In this document: positions 1 through 8,582 of the stretch, piece after piece
Layout: each line of letters opens with the position of its first letter
Position numbering within the stretch: the stretch's first letter is position 1
Position numbers and translations under genes: made by a program
Notes under the pieces: generated by a model
What the model was told of the DNA's origin: nothing
Seen by the model: only the letters and a program-made list of their open reading frames with translations
Database searches by the model: none
Origin: Acetobacter farinalis
GTDB taxonomy: Bacteria > Pseudomonadota > Alphaproteobacteria > Acetobacterales > Acetobacteraceae
Direction of reading: 5' to 3'
Assembly (NCBI RefSeq): GCF_026240015.1
Contig: NZ_JAPIUX010000017.1
Location: 1 to 50,120 of the forward strand
Length of the DNA stretch: 50,120 nt

Positions 1-1
1 A

Positions 2-88
2 CAATGGCTCTGGACATATAATCATGACAGACCCAACATGGGGAACGGTGGGTTCACACCCGCCCAGAAACTAAAAGCAGCTGCCTGA
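2..88 (+). pseudogene. C-terminal tail of an IS3-family transposase (OrfB), cut by the window edge
   Basis: Frame 2 reads without interruption from the window edge to a TGA at 86-88 and gives QWLWTYNHDRPNMGNGG followed by FTPAQKLKAAA. The TYNHxRPNMxxGGxTPxQ pattern is the classic C-terminus of IS3-family OrfB (rve integrase, DDE transposases). Only 28 residues are visible, so it cannot be said whether the element is intact outside the window. The sequence just downstream (about 108-125, containing a run of six G) probably includes the right inverted repeat, but the left end is not available for comparison. Confidence 0.7.
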
Positions 89-132
89 ATTCTCAGTCAG
101 AACCCCTCTAAAAATGGGGGGATTACCTCCTG

Positions 133-743
133 TTTAAATACCGGGAGACGATACCTTTGCGGGGCAAAGGAGGGAATATGAAGCCGACAGGATTACACGG
201 CTTCTGCTCAGAAAAAAACGTGACCTGGCGACCTCCCTGACGACTGGACCAGAAGTCAAACCTCTGGAACAAAAGGATATGGGCCGTTTTCTCTCTTGCA
301 CCCTTCAGGGTTCAAGCAAAAACAGGCCTTTGTCATGAACCTCCACGCGGACAGGGTGCACCATGACGAAGCAACGATGCCGCGCCATCTGTTCCGCGCT
401 CTCGCGACCAGCAGTGACCGCAACACGCAGAACTGGGGAGCGGAAGATGCTTGTGTGACACCGCGATGGCTTTCGGTTTCAGTGTGATTGTGATTTGCCA
501 CGCACCCCGGCAACGGTAACAGTCCCCTTCCCTCTCGCTCTGAACATCCAGAGAAATCACGCGTTCCGGTAGCCACGCCTGCCTGTGAGAGCGTCAGATC
601 TGTGGGAAGGCAGGAGGATCAATCCTCACCAATCTGTGTGTGAACAGCATGGCTGCCTCCCCCCGCATTGCAGAGGAACTTTTCACATCCCATCTCCTTG
701 TAACAGGTGAACGCTGCACCTGTAGCGCCCACTGCAAGGAAGG
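133..743. other. Intergenic region between the IS3 tail and dps
   Basis: No recognisable protein gene. One 21-codon ORF at 178-240 starts 5 bases after a near-perfect Shine-Dalgarno (AAAGGAGGG at 166-174). A 63-codon frame at 296-487 has no familiar motif. The right edge holds the dps leader with the inverted repeat at 703-723. The stretch is probably a mixture of IS flank and the dps regulatory region. Confidence 0.4.
703..723. promoter_or_regulatory. Inverted repeat in the dps leader (possible operator)
   Basis: ACAGGTG (703-709), a 7-base spacer, then CACCTGT (717-723) form a perfect 7-bp inverted repeat ending 13 bases before the dps ribosome-binding site. It could be a regulator site or an mRNA hairpin. 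No known Fur or OxyR consensus was recognised. Confidence 0.35.
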
Positions 744-752
744 ATGACGTTC

Positions 753-1292
753 ATGACAAAAGCGACCTCTACAGCAAAAGAAGCTTATGTCCGCGAATAT
801 CTTGGAACACCGACAGACCTGAAGGCCGACGCCGTGAAGGAAGTTGCGGCAGGTCTGGCAGATACACTGGCGGATGTTTTTGCACTTTACGTGAAAACAA
901 AAAACTTCCACTGGCACATGAGCGGCCGCCATTTCCGTGACTATCATCTGCTGCTGGACGAGCAGAGTGCGCAGCTTTTTGCCATGACAGACCCCATGGC
1001 GGAGCGCGCCCGCAAGATTGGCGGCACAACGCTGCATTCCATTGGTGAAATTGCACGCCGCTCCAAGGTGTTGGATAACGATGCGCTGTATGTCACGCCG
1101 GAAGATATGCTGGCCGAACTGCGCGATGACAATCTGGCCCTCACAACCCGGATGCGCAAAGTGCATGCGGTTTGTGATGATGCCAACGATATTGCCACGG
1201 CCAGCCTTCTGGAAAACTGGATTGACGAGACAGAGCAGCGGACGTGGTTCCTGTTTGAAGCAACGCGCCCGGCATTCGGAAAGAACGGCTGA
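753..1292 (+). CDS. dps: Dps family ferritin-like DNA-binding/iron-storage protein
   Basis: The 179-aa product is a Dps: a cytoplasmic dodecameric mini-ferritin that oxidises and stores iron using peroxide and protects DNA in stress. The diagnostic stretch is KNFHWHMSGRHFRDYHLLLD, which supplies the His and Asp ligands of the inter-subunit ferroxidase centre, followed by the LLDEQ helix. The N-terminus carries several Lys and Arg residues that could contact DNA. Start choice: AAGGAAGG (736-743) directly abuts an upstream ATG at 744 and leaves no spacing, but is 9 bases from the ATG at 753, so 753 is preferred. A strong terminator follows at 1329, so the gene is monocistronic. The length is typical of the alphaproteobacterial family. 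Confidence 0.93.
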   Translation: MTKATSTAKEAYVREYLGTPTDLKADAVKEVAAGLADTLADVFALYVKTKNFHWHMSGRHFRDYHLLLDEQSAQLFAMTDPMAERARKIGGTTLHSIGEIARRSKVLDNDALYVTPEDMLAELRDDNLALTTRMRKVHAVCDDANDIATASLLENWIDETEQRTWFLFEATRPAFGKNG

Positions 1293-1328
1293 GATATCTA
1301 CCCTGCAGCACCTGTGCGCAGGACGAGG

Positions 1329-1363
1329 AGGGTGCGGGAAGTTTCCTGCACCCTTTCTTTTTC
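1329..1363 (+). terminator. Rho-independent terminator of dps
   Basis: An 11-bp stem with one G-U pair (AGGGTGCGGGA / TCCTGCACCCT, 1329-1339 and 1344-1354) and a 4-base loop is followed by TTCTTTTTC. Confidence 0.8.
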
Positions 1364-2375
1364 AGGAGGAGCTTGGAAATGTTGCTTTTGCTTCTTTCAC
1401 ATCACTCTGAATTTTCAATCTTCCTGTGAGAATTTGTTTGGGCGATTTTCTTTCTTTTGCATAAGTACACCCACAACTCCGACGAACATACGCCACTTCC
1501 AAGAGTTTTCTTTCTTTCACAGGATTGAATCCATTTTCCTTTCTTACGCCCTTTAAAAAATACTTGCTTTTAGAACCCACTTCCTCAAAGAAAACCTTTT
1601 CGCTTCTCTGAATGCAGAACCCGACAGGACGTGGGTGCGCAGCCTTCTACAATTTTCTTCTTTCTGCACGCTGTATCATGCAGCAACAGACGAGGCTTTC
1701 CAGTCATAATACGGAAGTTTTCCGCTACAACTCCCCCACCCACCCCATGAAGCAGCACTTGAAGGCGTATTTTGCGTCCTCCTATGGATATACGCGATTA
1801 CAAAAACACCAATAGGAAGAAGGAATATTTCCTTTAAATTGAAATAAACTCACTTACAAGAACAAATAAATATGGAAATATTTTTATAAATCATCAAACA
1901 ATTTTCAAATGAATCAGAACGTACCTTCACCTGACAATCACTGTATTTCACGAACATGGTGATATCTACCTTTTCAACCTCCTGCCTTTTATAACGCTGG
2001 AGACTGATAGCGTTGCCTTCCTTTCTGAAATTTAACAAGAATCGAAATTTCACAATATTCTTTTTTATTTCAGATAGTTATGAGAGAACAAATTTCCACG
2101 CTCTGTAGCGTTTATTACAATTTCATATTCCTTTATTGCTTGAGGATGTTACACAAAAGATAGCACTTTTTTGAGAATCAGAATGAGTAGCTGTGAAAAA
2201 TTTCTTACTGAATTGTAATGCAAAAAGAAAGCCCTGGAATGCTCTATGAAAATTAAGACTTGAATAAATAAGGAAGTTTCTCAAAGCCAATCCACAATAC
2301 CCAAAAACAAGTACAACGCATCTTGTTCAGAAAGACGGGAATATCAGCTGATATCTTCCACATCACGAGGCTTTT
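1364..2375. other. AT-rich region without a recognisable gene
   Basis: About 1 kb of DNA clearly richer in A+T than the flanking genes. Short frames (67 codons at 1612-1815 on + and 1850-2053 on -) show no conserved motif or convincing ribosome-binding site. The right edge contains the promoter region of the first repeat/Hint gene, including a 14-bp palindrome at 2341-2354. The composition suggests acquired DNA or a long regulatory region. Confidence 0.5.
2341..2354. promoter_or_regulatory. Perfect 14-bp palindrome upstream of the first repeat/Hint gene
   Basis: ATATCAGCTGATAT is a perfect palindrome ending 21 bases before the ATG at 2376 and just upstream of the GAGG ribosome-binding site. 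Its position would suit a dimeric repressor. The paralogous gene at 8583 keeps the CCACAT-GAGGCTTTT leader but not this palindrome. Confidence 0.35.
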
Positions 2376-4760
2376 ATGACGACTTACTCTATCAGCTCAG
2401 GGAATTCCCCGCTTTCTGCAGATATGACTAGTGGAGATACCGCCTATGTAAGCTCTGGGGGAACCATGAGTAGCGGTAGTGTTAACCTCTCTGCCACCTT
2501 GTATGTGTACTCCGGCGGCACAACCCATGATGTCCTGATAGTCGATGGAACCCAGTACCTGTATCAGGGCGCCACAGCTGTTTCCGACAGAGTCTCTGGC
2601 AGTGGAAGCGTTCCGGGACAGATTATTGTGTCTGGCGGCGCAGTGCTCTCTTCAACGGCGGACGCGGGGGGGAATATCCTCCTCTCCAACGGAGGAACGG
2701 CTGATGCCACTACCCTCAATAATCAGGGCTATCTGGCGGCTGACAGCGGGACCAGCGCCACCAGCACCACTGTAAACAGTGGCGGATATTTTCAGATTTC
2801 TGGAGGAAAAACCTCCGCCACCACCATCAACAGTGGCGGCTATACGGTCGTCACCAATAGCGGACAGGCGCAGGCAACATCTGTCAGTAACGGTGGCAGA
2901 CTTCAGGTCCAGAGCGCGGGTGTGGCAACCTCCACCACAGTGACGGGCAGCGGCTCCGTGCTTGTCTACAGCGCCGGACTGGCCTCCGCCACAACCCTGC
3001 AGGGTACCTCCGCCGGCATGGGACTGACGTCTGGCGGCACGGCCATTGATACTGTAGTGGGCAGTGGCGCCTTTGTCGCGGCGATTTCCGGCACACTGGC
3101 TGGCACCACCACCATTGATCAGGGCGGAACTGTCTACGGATATAGCAGCGGACCTTCACTCCTGACGCTCTCCGGCACCGTGAACGATGCTGGTACCCTT
3201 GTCAGCGGCACACTGGCGTCCGGCGCTACACTGACTGTGTCCAGCGGCGGGGAGGCCGCCGATCTTTGGGTGACGTCCGGCGGGACCGCCTCCATTGAGT
3301 CCGGCGCAACGCTTGTGAGTGACATTTATGTCAGTTCAGGTGGTGTGCTGGCACTTTCCAGCGGTGTCGTCATGTCCGGCGCAACCGTGCATCTTGCGCA
3401 AAACGGACAGGCCACGCTTGCTGCCGATGCGGGCGGCACAGTCATTCTGGACGGCAGCGCCAATACCGGCCTGACCATTTCCGGTCTTTCCTCCGGTGGC
3501 GTGCTGACAACGGTTATCAGCGGGTTTGATGGCACAGCGGCCGGAAACTCTGACGGGATCGAAATCAGTGGTCTGACCGCCGCTGACGTGACATCCGTCA
3601 GCTACGCCCCGACAGATTCAGACCATGTCACGCTGAGCCTGACAAATGGCAACAGCATCACGCTCACGATCGCTGGTGTGAAAAACCATGGCTTTACTTT
3701 GGAGACTGCCCCTGACGGTTCTCTTGTTTACGAAGTCTGCTTCCTCACAGACACCATGATCCGGACCCCGGTCGGGGATGTGGCCGTGCAGGATCTGCAT
3801 GTGGGGGATGATGTCATCACCTGCACACGGGAGGGCACTCCGGCGGTGCGGAAACTGATCTGGACCGGAAAAGCCCATGCAACCGTACGCGTAGGCCTGC
3901 CTGCCGATGAAGCGGGATACCCTGTGCGGGTTCTGAAAGACGCTATTGCCGAAGGTGTGCCTTACAAGGATCTGCTGATTACGTCAGAACATTGCCTGTT
4001 TTTTGATGGCATGTTCATTCCTGTGCGGATGCTCGTCAACGGGCGGTCCGTTTTCTATGATACATCCCTCACCTCCTATGAGTACTATCATATCGAGACT
4101 GAAGAACAGTCCGTGATTCTTGCGGACGGGATGATGACGGAAAGCTACCTTGATACAGGAAACCGTTATGCGTTCCGGAGATCTGGGAAAATCGCATCCG
4201 TACGCCCGCCTGTAAAAAGCTGGGAAGCCGATGCGGCCTATCCGCTCACAGTGGCGCGGGATCGTGTTGAACCTGTCTACCGCACCCTGAGCGAACGTGC
4301 TGCCAATGTGGCATCCGATACGCTCCGCACTCCCAAAATCCTTTCAAAAGATCCCAATTTTCATCTCATCACCGAAAAAGACCAGATTATTCGTCAGGCC
4401 CGGAGTACGGGGAATACCGTGACCTTCATGCTGCCTGCCAGCGTGGACACCGTGCGGCTTGTTTCGCGCACAAGCCGACCGAGCGACATCATTGGGCCGT
4501 TCCTTGATGACCGCCGCGCGCTTGGCGTTCTGGTTGGCAAGGTTTCCCTGTTTGAAGGAGATACAACGCGCAGCATTACGGCACATCTGGAAACCCCTGA
4601 CTTGCACGGCTGGCACGCACAGGAAAGCACCCTTTCCCGCTGGACAAACGGGCACGCGGTGCTGCCTCTGGGGAAGCGTGCATCGCGTGGCTTTGGTATG
4701 TTGTCCTTGGAGATTCTGGCGGCTGGGCCTTACGCTGTTCCAGACAAGAGTTACCAGTAA
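2376..4760 (+). CDS. AIDA-type repeat protein with C-terminal Hint_2 domain (794 aa)
   Basis: Residues 1 to about 400 are tandem short beta repeats of about 20 residues built on SGGT/SGGxA (for example YVSSGGT, YVYSGGTT, ISGGKTSATTINSGG), resembling AIDA-I/TibA repeats that are O-heptosylated in enterobacteria. A Hint_2 domain follows from Cys455 (CFLTDTMIRTP, VGDVAVQDLHVGDDVITC) with the second block TSEHCLFFDGMFIPVR carrying the expected TxxH. About 200 more residues follow. There is no signal peptide (the repeat starts at residue 1) and no autotransporter barrel, so the export route is unknown. The likely role is a surface or secreted repeat protein with a self-processing module; this is inference. 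Ribosome-binding site GAGG sits 5 bases before the ATG. The 3' part is nearly identical in DNA to the paralogue at 8583. Confidence 0.85.
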   Translation: MTTYSISSGNSPLSADMTSGDTAYVSSGGTMSSGSVNLSATLYVYSGGTTHDVLIVDGTQYLYQGATAVSDRVSGSGSVPGQIIVSGGAVLSSTADAGGNILLSNGGTADATTLNNQGYLAADSGTSATSTTVNSGGYFQISGGKTSATTINSGGYTVVTNSGQAQATSVSNGGRLQVQSAGVATSTTVTGSGSVLVYSAGLASATTLQGTSAGMGLTSGGTAIDTVVGSGAFVAAISGTLAGTTTIDQGGTVYGYSSGPSLLTLSGTVNDAGTLVSGTLASGATLTVSSGGEAADLWVTSGGTASIESGATLVSDIYVSSGGVLALSSGVVMSGATVHLAQNGQATLAADAGGTVILDGSANTGLTISGLSSGGVLTTVISGFDGTAAGNSDGIEISGLTAADVTSVSYAPTDSDHVTLSLTNGNSITLTIAGVKNHGFTLETAPDGSLVYEVCFLTDTMIRTPVGDVAVQDLHVGDDVITCTREGTPAVRKLIWTGKAHATVRVGLPADEAGYPVRVLKDAIAEGVPYKDLLITSEHCLFFDGMFIPVRMLVNGRSVFYDTSLTSYEYYHIETEEQSVILADGMMTESYLDTGNRYAFRRSGKIASVRPPVKSWEADAAYPLTVARDRVEPVYRTLSERAANVASDTLRTPKILSKDPNFHLITEKDQIIRQARSTGNTVTFMLPASVDTVRLVSRTSRPSDIIGPFLDDRRALGVLVGKVSLFEGDTTRSITAHLETPDLHGWHAQESTLSRWTNGHAVLPLGKRASRGFGMLSLEILAAGPYAVPDKSYQ

Positions 4761-4880
4761 ATCCAGCCCCGGAAGCAGAGCGAAACAGCACTTCCTCATG
4801 ATCTCATGGGAGTTTCTATAAGCCTGAAAAAGCCTGCTTTCTTGCAGGCATGGCATAGAAATGCCTGCAAAATCATTCCC

Positions 4881-4908
4881 AAGGGCTGCGTTCTGCGGCC
4901 CTTTTTTT
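4881..4908 (+). terminator. Terminator after the first repeat/Hint gene
   Basis: AGGGCTGC and GCGGCCCT (one G-U pair) form a hairpin with loop GTTCT followed by seven T. Confidence 0.75.
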
Positions 4909-5042
4909 GGGCTCATTTTTACTTTGAATATCGATGATTACGTTAACTACACATTAATTGAGTATTAATTTCAATATGCGCATTGACGACGTTGTTATCG
5001 CGCGATATGCCGGGATCTCAATATACTGTATGCGAGCGTGCT

Positions 5043-7223
5043 ATGAAGATATCAACGAAGAAAATTGTTTTATTTGGCACGTTCATCTCCTCCTGCGGCA
5101 TGGTAGCGTCCATCGCACAGGCGCAGGGCGCTACAGCAGACGCAGCCACGTATACCGGAAAGGAAGGCCCGAAGAGGCCTGTCCCCCTTCGGAAAACACC
5201 CGTGCAGCCTCATAAGGCACGCCAGCCGGAAGCCGTAGAGGTACACGGCACGGCCACCCCTGTATTTTCTGGCGGAGCACTGGGAAGCAAACGGGAGATT
5301 GATACTCCCTTTTCCATCAGAACTGTGACCAGCGCGGAAATTCAGGAACGCCAGGTAAAATCTCTCTCCAGACTGCTGTCTCAGGATGCCTCCGTGGTGT
5401 CCAACGGGGATACATACTCCTTCAACGCTTACAGCGTTACCGTCCGGGGCGTGCCGCTGGATGACTATAACGGGTACAAAATCAACGGTGCGCCGCTTTA
5501 CATGACCACTGTTGAATTGCCTCTGGAAAGTTTTGAAACTGTCCAGCTTTTAAAAGGTGCGTCCGGCTATATGTATGGCTTTAACGCACCAGGCGGGATC
5601 ATCAATTACCAGACCAAGAAGCCCACGGAAAAGCGGACTTTTGAAGTTGATACAGGCTACAGTTCCGGCGCGGTGGCCAGCGAGCATATCGATACGGGTG
5701 GTCGGGTGTTGAACAGGGTTTTTGGTTACCGCCTGAATCTGACGCACGAAAAAGGGGAAACCTATAACGGCTCCCATGTCGAGCGCTATTCCGGTTCTCT
5801 GGGGGTTGATGCCCGAATTACCCGAAACCTGCTCTGGACAGCAGACGCAATTTATCAGGACAGGAAAATACGCGGCCTTGTACAGGATTTTTTCATTGAT
5901 CCGCAGAGTTACCCCTCCACCCAACTCCCCGATGCCATCAGCGGACATAAGGATCTGAACGCCTATCCCGGCTCCATGTTTACATCACACGTTCTGTTTC
6001 TCTCCACCGGATTGAAATGGAAGATCAGTGATTCCTGGAAATTCCGTGTGTACTACAGCCACAGTCAGGACTGGCGCTCTTATCAGAGTGAGTGGATGTC
6101 TCTCAACAACAGGGCTGGAGAGTATGACTCCTACCTGTCTACAGACCCGCGCAGTTGGTCGGACTATAATCAGGCTCAGGGAATTGTGGAGGGAAGTTTT
6201 CACACAGGCTTTGTCAAGCATGACCTTTCACTGGGGGCCACATGGCAGGGTCTGACAAAATATCTGCCAACCCACTCGGAGTATGTGAATATCGGCTCTC
6301 AAAACATGTATGCGCCGATTATTCCCAGACCCTGGGCTGTCAATAATGACTCCCCCGTCTATCGGAACTACCGCTCCGATCAGGTCGGGCTTTTCCTGAG
6401 TGATACTGTCACGTTCGACAAACACTGGTCTCTTCTGGCCGGGGTGCGGTACACCAACTTCCAGCAGAACAGCTATAACAAGACGGATGTGAAGAGCACC
6501 TACAAAGTGAACCCCGTGACACCCACGGTGGCCCTGCTCTATCACCCGGTCCGGAACATGACGGTTTATGCAAGCTACGTTCAGGCACTGGAAAATGGTG
6601 GAACGGTGGGAGATACCTACAAGAATGCCCGCCAGACCCTGCCGCCCATCCGCTCTGACCAAGTGGAAGTGGGCGCCAAGGTCACGCGCAGGACGTGGGA
6701 ACTGACAGGAGCGCTCTACCGCATTACACGGGGTGCCCAGTATGCCAATACAGACAATTACTACGTTTCCAACGGCACGCAGGTCTATCAGGGGTTTGAA
6801 CTGAACGGGCATGTCACGCTGCCACTGGGGTTTGTGCTGACGGACAGTCTGGGCATCGAAGCCTCAAAATACAAAAAGACCGATCCCTCCATTCAGGGAA
6901 ACACGGCGGAAGCCATTCCAACCTTCCAGAACATGTTTACCGTGACGAATACTATTCCACATGTGCCGGGTCTCTCGGCTTCAGCAGAGGTGCATTACAC
7001 CGGCAGAATGTGGGGAGATGCCACAAACCTGTATCATATCCCCGGTTATACGCTGCTCAACCTGCGGGCCAGCTACCGCACCACGCTTGGTAAACACAGG
7101 GTAACGTTCAGGGCTGAACTGGATAACGTGGCAAACACGCACTACTGGGGTGTTCTTGCATCCGACTACTTCTTTGTCGGCGCACCCAGAACAGTCTATC
7201 TGAACGCACGGTTTGACCTGTAA
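5043..7223 (+). CDS. TonB-dependent outer-membrane receptor (siderophore type)
   Basis: The 726-aa product begins with a signal peptide (MKISTKKIVLFGTFISS, cleavage after AQA), has a probable TonB box near EAVEVHG, then a plug domain (TPFSIRTVTSAEIQERQ, VTVRGVPLDDYNGYKINGAP, GFNAPGGIINYQTKKP), followed by a 22-strand-type barrel ending in the C-terminal signature RTVYLNARFDL. It would import an iron-siderophore or similar ligand across the outer membrane using TonB-ExbBD energy; the ligand cannot be told from sequence. The start at 5043 is chosen over the longer frame at 4983 because it places the signal peptide at the N-terminus. The ribosome-binding site is weak. The gene stands alone between two Hint genes, and no FecI/FecR pair is visible. 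Confidence 0.9.
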   Translation: MKISTKKIVLFGTFISSCGMVASIAQAQGATADAATYTGKEGPKRPVPLRKTPVQPHKARQPEAVEVHGTATPVFSGGALGSKREIDTPFSIRTVTSAEIQERQVKSLSRLLSQDASVVSNGDTYSFNAYSVTVRGVPLDDYNGYKINGAPLYMTTVELPLESFETVQLLKGASGYMYGFNAPGGIINYQTKKPTEKRTFEVDTGYSSGAVASEHIDTGGRVLNRVFGYRLNLTHEKGETYNGSHVERYSGSLGVDARITRNLLWTADAIYQDRKIRGLVQDFFIDPQSYPSTQLPDAISGHKDLNAYPGSMFTSHVLFLSTGLKWKISDSWKFRVYYSHSQDWRSYQSEWMSLNNRAGEYDSYLSTDPRSWSDYNQAQGIVEGSFHTGFVKHDLSLGATWQGLTKYLPTHSEYVNIGSQNMYAPIIPRPWAVNNDSPVYRNYRSDQVGLFLSDTVTFDKHWSLLAGVRYTNFQQNSYNKTDVKSTYKVNPVTPTVALLYHPVRNMTVYASYVQALENGGTVGDTYKNARQTLPPIRSDQVEVGAKVTRRTWELTGALYRITRGAQYANTDNYYVSNGTQVYQGFELNGHVTLPLGFVLTDSLGIEASKYKKTDPSIQGNTAEAIPTFQNMFTVTNTIPHVPGLSASAEVHYTGRMWGDATNLYHIPGYTLLNLRASYRTTLGKHRVTFRAELDNVANTHYWGVLASDYFFVGAPRTVYLNARFDL

Positions 7224-7294
7224 GACCCGGCGGCCCTGTCAGGACGGGGGCCACGCCCCCCTTCCCTCACGCGGTTAGAGTTCGGTGAGATGCG

Positions 7295-7365
7295 GAAAAC
7301 GTCTGATCAGGGTGTGTTTTTACCCGTGGTGCCAGCCGTTTTTTCGCGTTTGTACTGTTCGTAAT
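7295..7365. repeat. 71-bp direct repeat, copy A: relic of the aspartate decarboxylase 3' end
   Basis: Matches 13377-13447 at 68 of 71 positions in the same orientation. Copy B contains the last 18 or so codons plus the stop of the minus-strand gene at 13389-15014; copy A is a detached fragment of it 6.08 kb away. The mismatches cluster at 7333-7339. Confidence 0.9.
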
Positions 7366-8453
7366 CGGTTACGAACCCCGCCATACTATAATAGAGATTA
7401 TAAAATTACTGCCACTCCTGTTTCCAGTTACATTGTTTCCGGCCACGGAGTATCGCGCGCTATTACACTCAGAGGAAACGATGGATGCCTCATCGCACGT
7501 TACTCCGTAACGCTTGCACCTGGCGTAAAAATTCCATCGGGATCTTATCATGAAAACAAAACCTTTTTGGAAATAAGAAAATATTTTCTTAAGAGCTTTC
7601 CTTATAATAACATAATCCATTCCAGACCATGCTTTCTTTCTGACAGCATGATTCGTACACCCCAAGGAGATATTGCTGGCAAGACATCCGGGTTGGCGAT
7701 CACATCATAACGCTCGACTGGGAAAGCAATAAAAATATTGTTCTTCCAGTGATCTCGACCGGAAAAAAGCATATCCACGTCCGCCCTGATTTATCTGATG
7801 ATAAAGCAGGCTGGCCTGTACGTGTGATGAAAAACGCTATTTCTGATGGCGTACCTTATAAAGACATGCTGATTACGCCCGGACACTGTCTTTTCTTTTA
7901 TAATTGTTTTGTTCCTGTCCGCATGCTGGTCAACGGGGTTTCCATATTTCATGACAAGTCTTTCCACGCATATGATTACTATTATCTGGAGACAAATCCG
8001 CATTCAGTTATTACTTCAGATGGAATGCTAACTGAAAGTTTTCTGAAAACAAAAGAAGGTACGGTTATTCGTTCTATTCGGTGTCAGAATCAGACTTACA
8101 GCTTCATGCTGCCACCCAATACATCTGCTGTTCGTATTATTTCCCGCGCGAACCGCCCGTGCGACGTGATTGGTCCCTTTATTGATGATCACCATCTTAT
8201 GGGTGTGGCTGTAGGAGAAATCAGCTTGGTGAGTGCAAAGAAAAATCTTTCAATTTCTTCTCATCTGAACAGCACAAAACTGGATGGCTGGCACAAAGAC
8301 ATTGGCTGGAATGGCGTTGCCTGGACCAACGGCAATGCGCTCCTGCCAATCGATAAACACCTGATTGATGGCGGTATAGCCATTCTGTCTCTGACTATCA
8401 GAGCAGTGGGACCTTATTTTCTTACAAATCAGAAATGTAGAAAGGGAATCTAA
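7366..8453 (+). pseudogene. Frameshifted Hint-domain protein gene
   Basis: Two frames together encode one Hint_2 protein. The first carries CFLSDSMIRTPQGDIA (Cys codon 7630-7632) and then runs into TAA at 7708. The second, from codon CAA at 7680, reads QDIRVGDHIITL and continues without interruption to 8453 with KAGWPVRVMKNAISDGVPYK and TPGHCLFF. Compared with the intact paralogues (GDVAVQDLHVGDDVIT) exactly one base is missing at 7678-7680. No AIDA repeats precede the Hint Cys; upstream sequence (about 7440-7620) has a different, short N-terminal region, and the start is unclear. Codon use is AT-richer than in the paralogues, so this is an older or separately acquired copy. A sequencing error is the main alternative to a true mutation. 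Confidence 0.8.
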
Positions 8454-8516
8454 GGAATCTACTTGACGTATATGGGAAATATTTTACGAACCCATGAGGT
8501 AAAAAATATTCAAACA

Positions 8517-8526
8517 CCCCCCCCCC
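8517..8526. repeat. C10 homopolymer upstream of the 1561-aa repeat/Hint gene
   Basis: Ten consecutive C lie 56 bases before the ATG at 8583, in AT-rich DNA where a promoter would be expected. Homopolymers of this length are prone to slippage. Confidence 0.9.
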
Positions 8527-8582
8527 TATACGTAACACTGAACATAAACCACCTTTAATTTTTTCCACATTATGAGGCTTTT

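Noticed and set aside
703..723. lux box in front of dps
   Set aside because: The half-sites are in the reverse order (ACAGGT...ACCTGT) to the lux box consensus and the site is 20 kb from the LuxR gene.
7285..7365. GTG start at 7285 for the Hint pseudogene
   Set aside because: Its first 25 codons run through the antisense of the asdA relic, so they are not original coding sequence.
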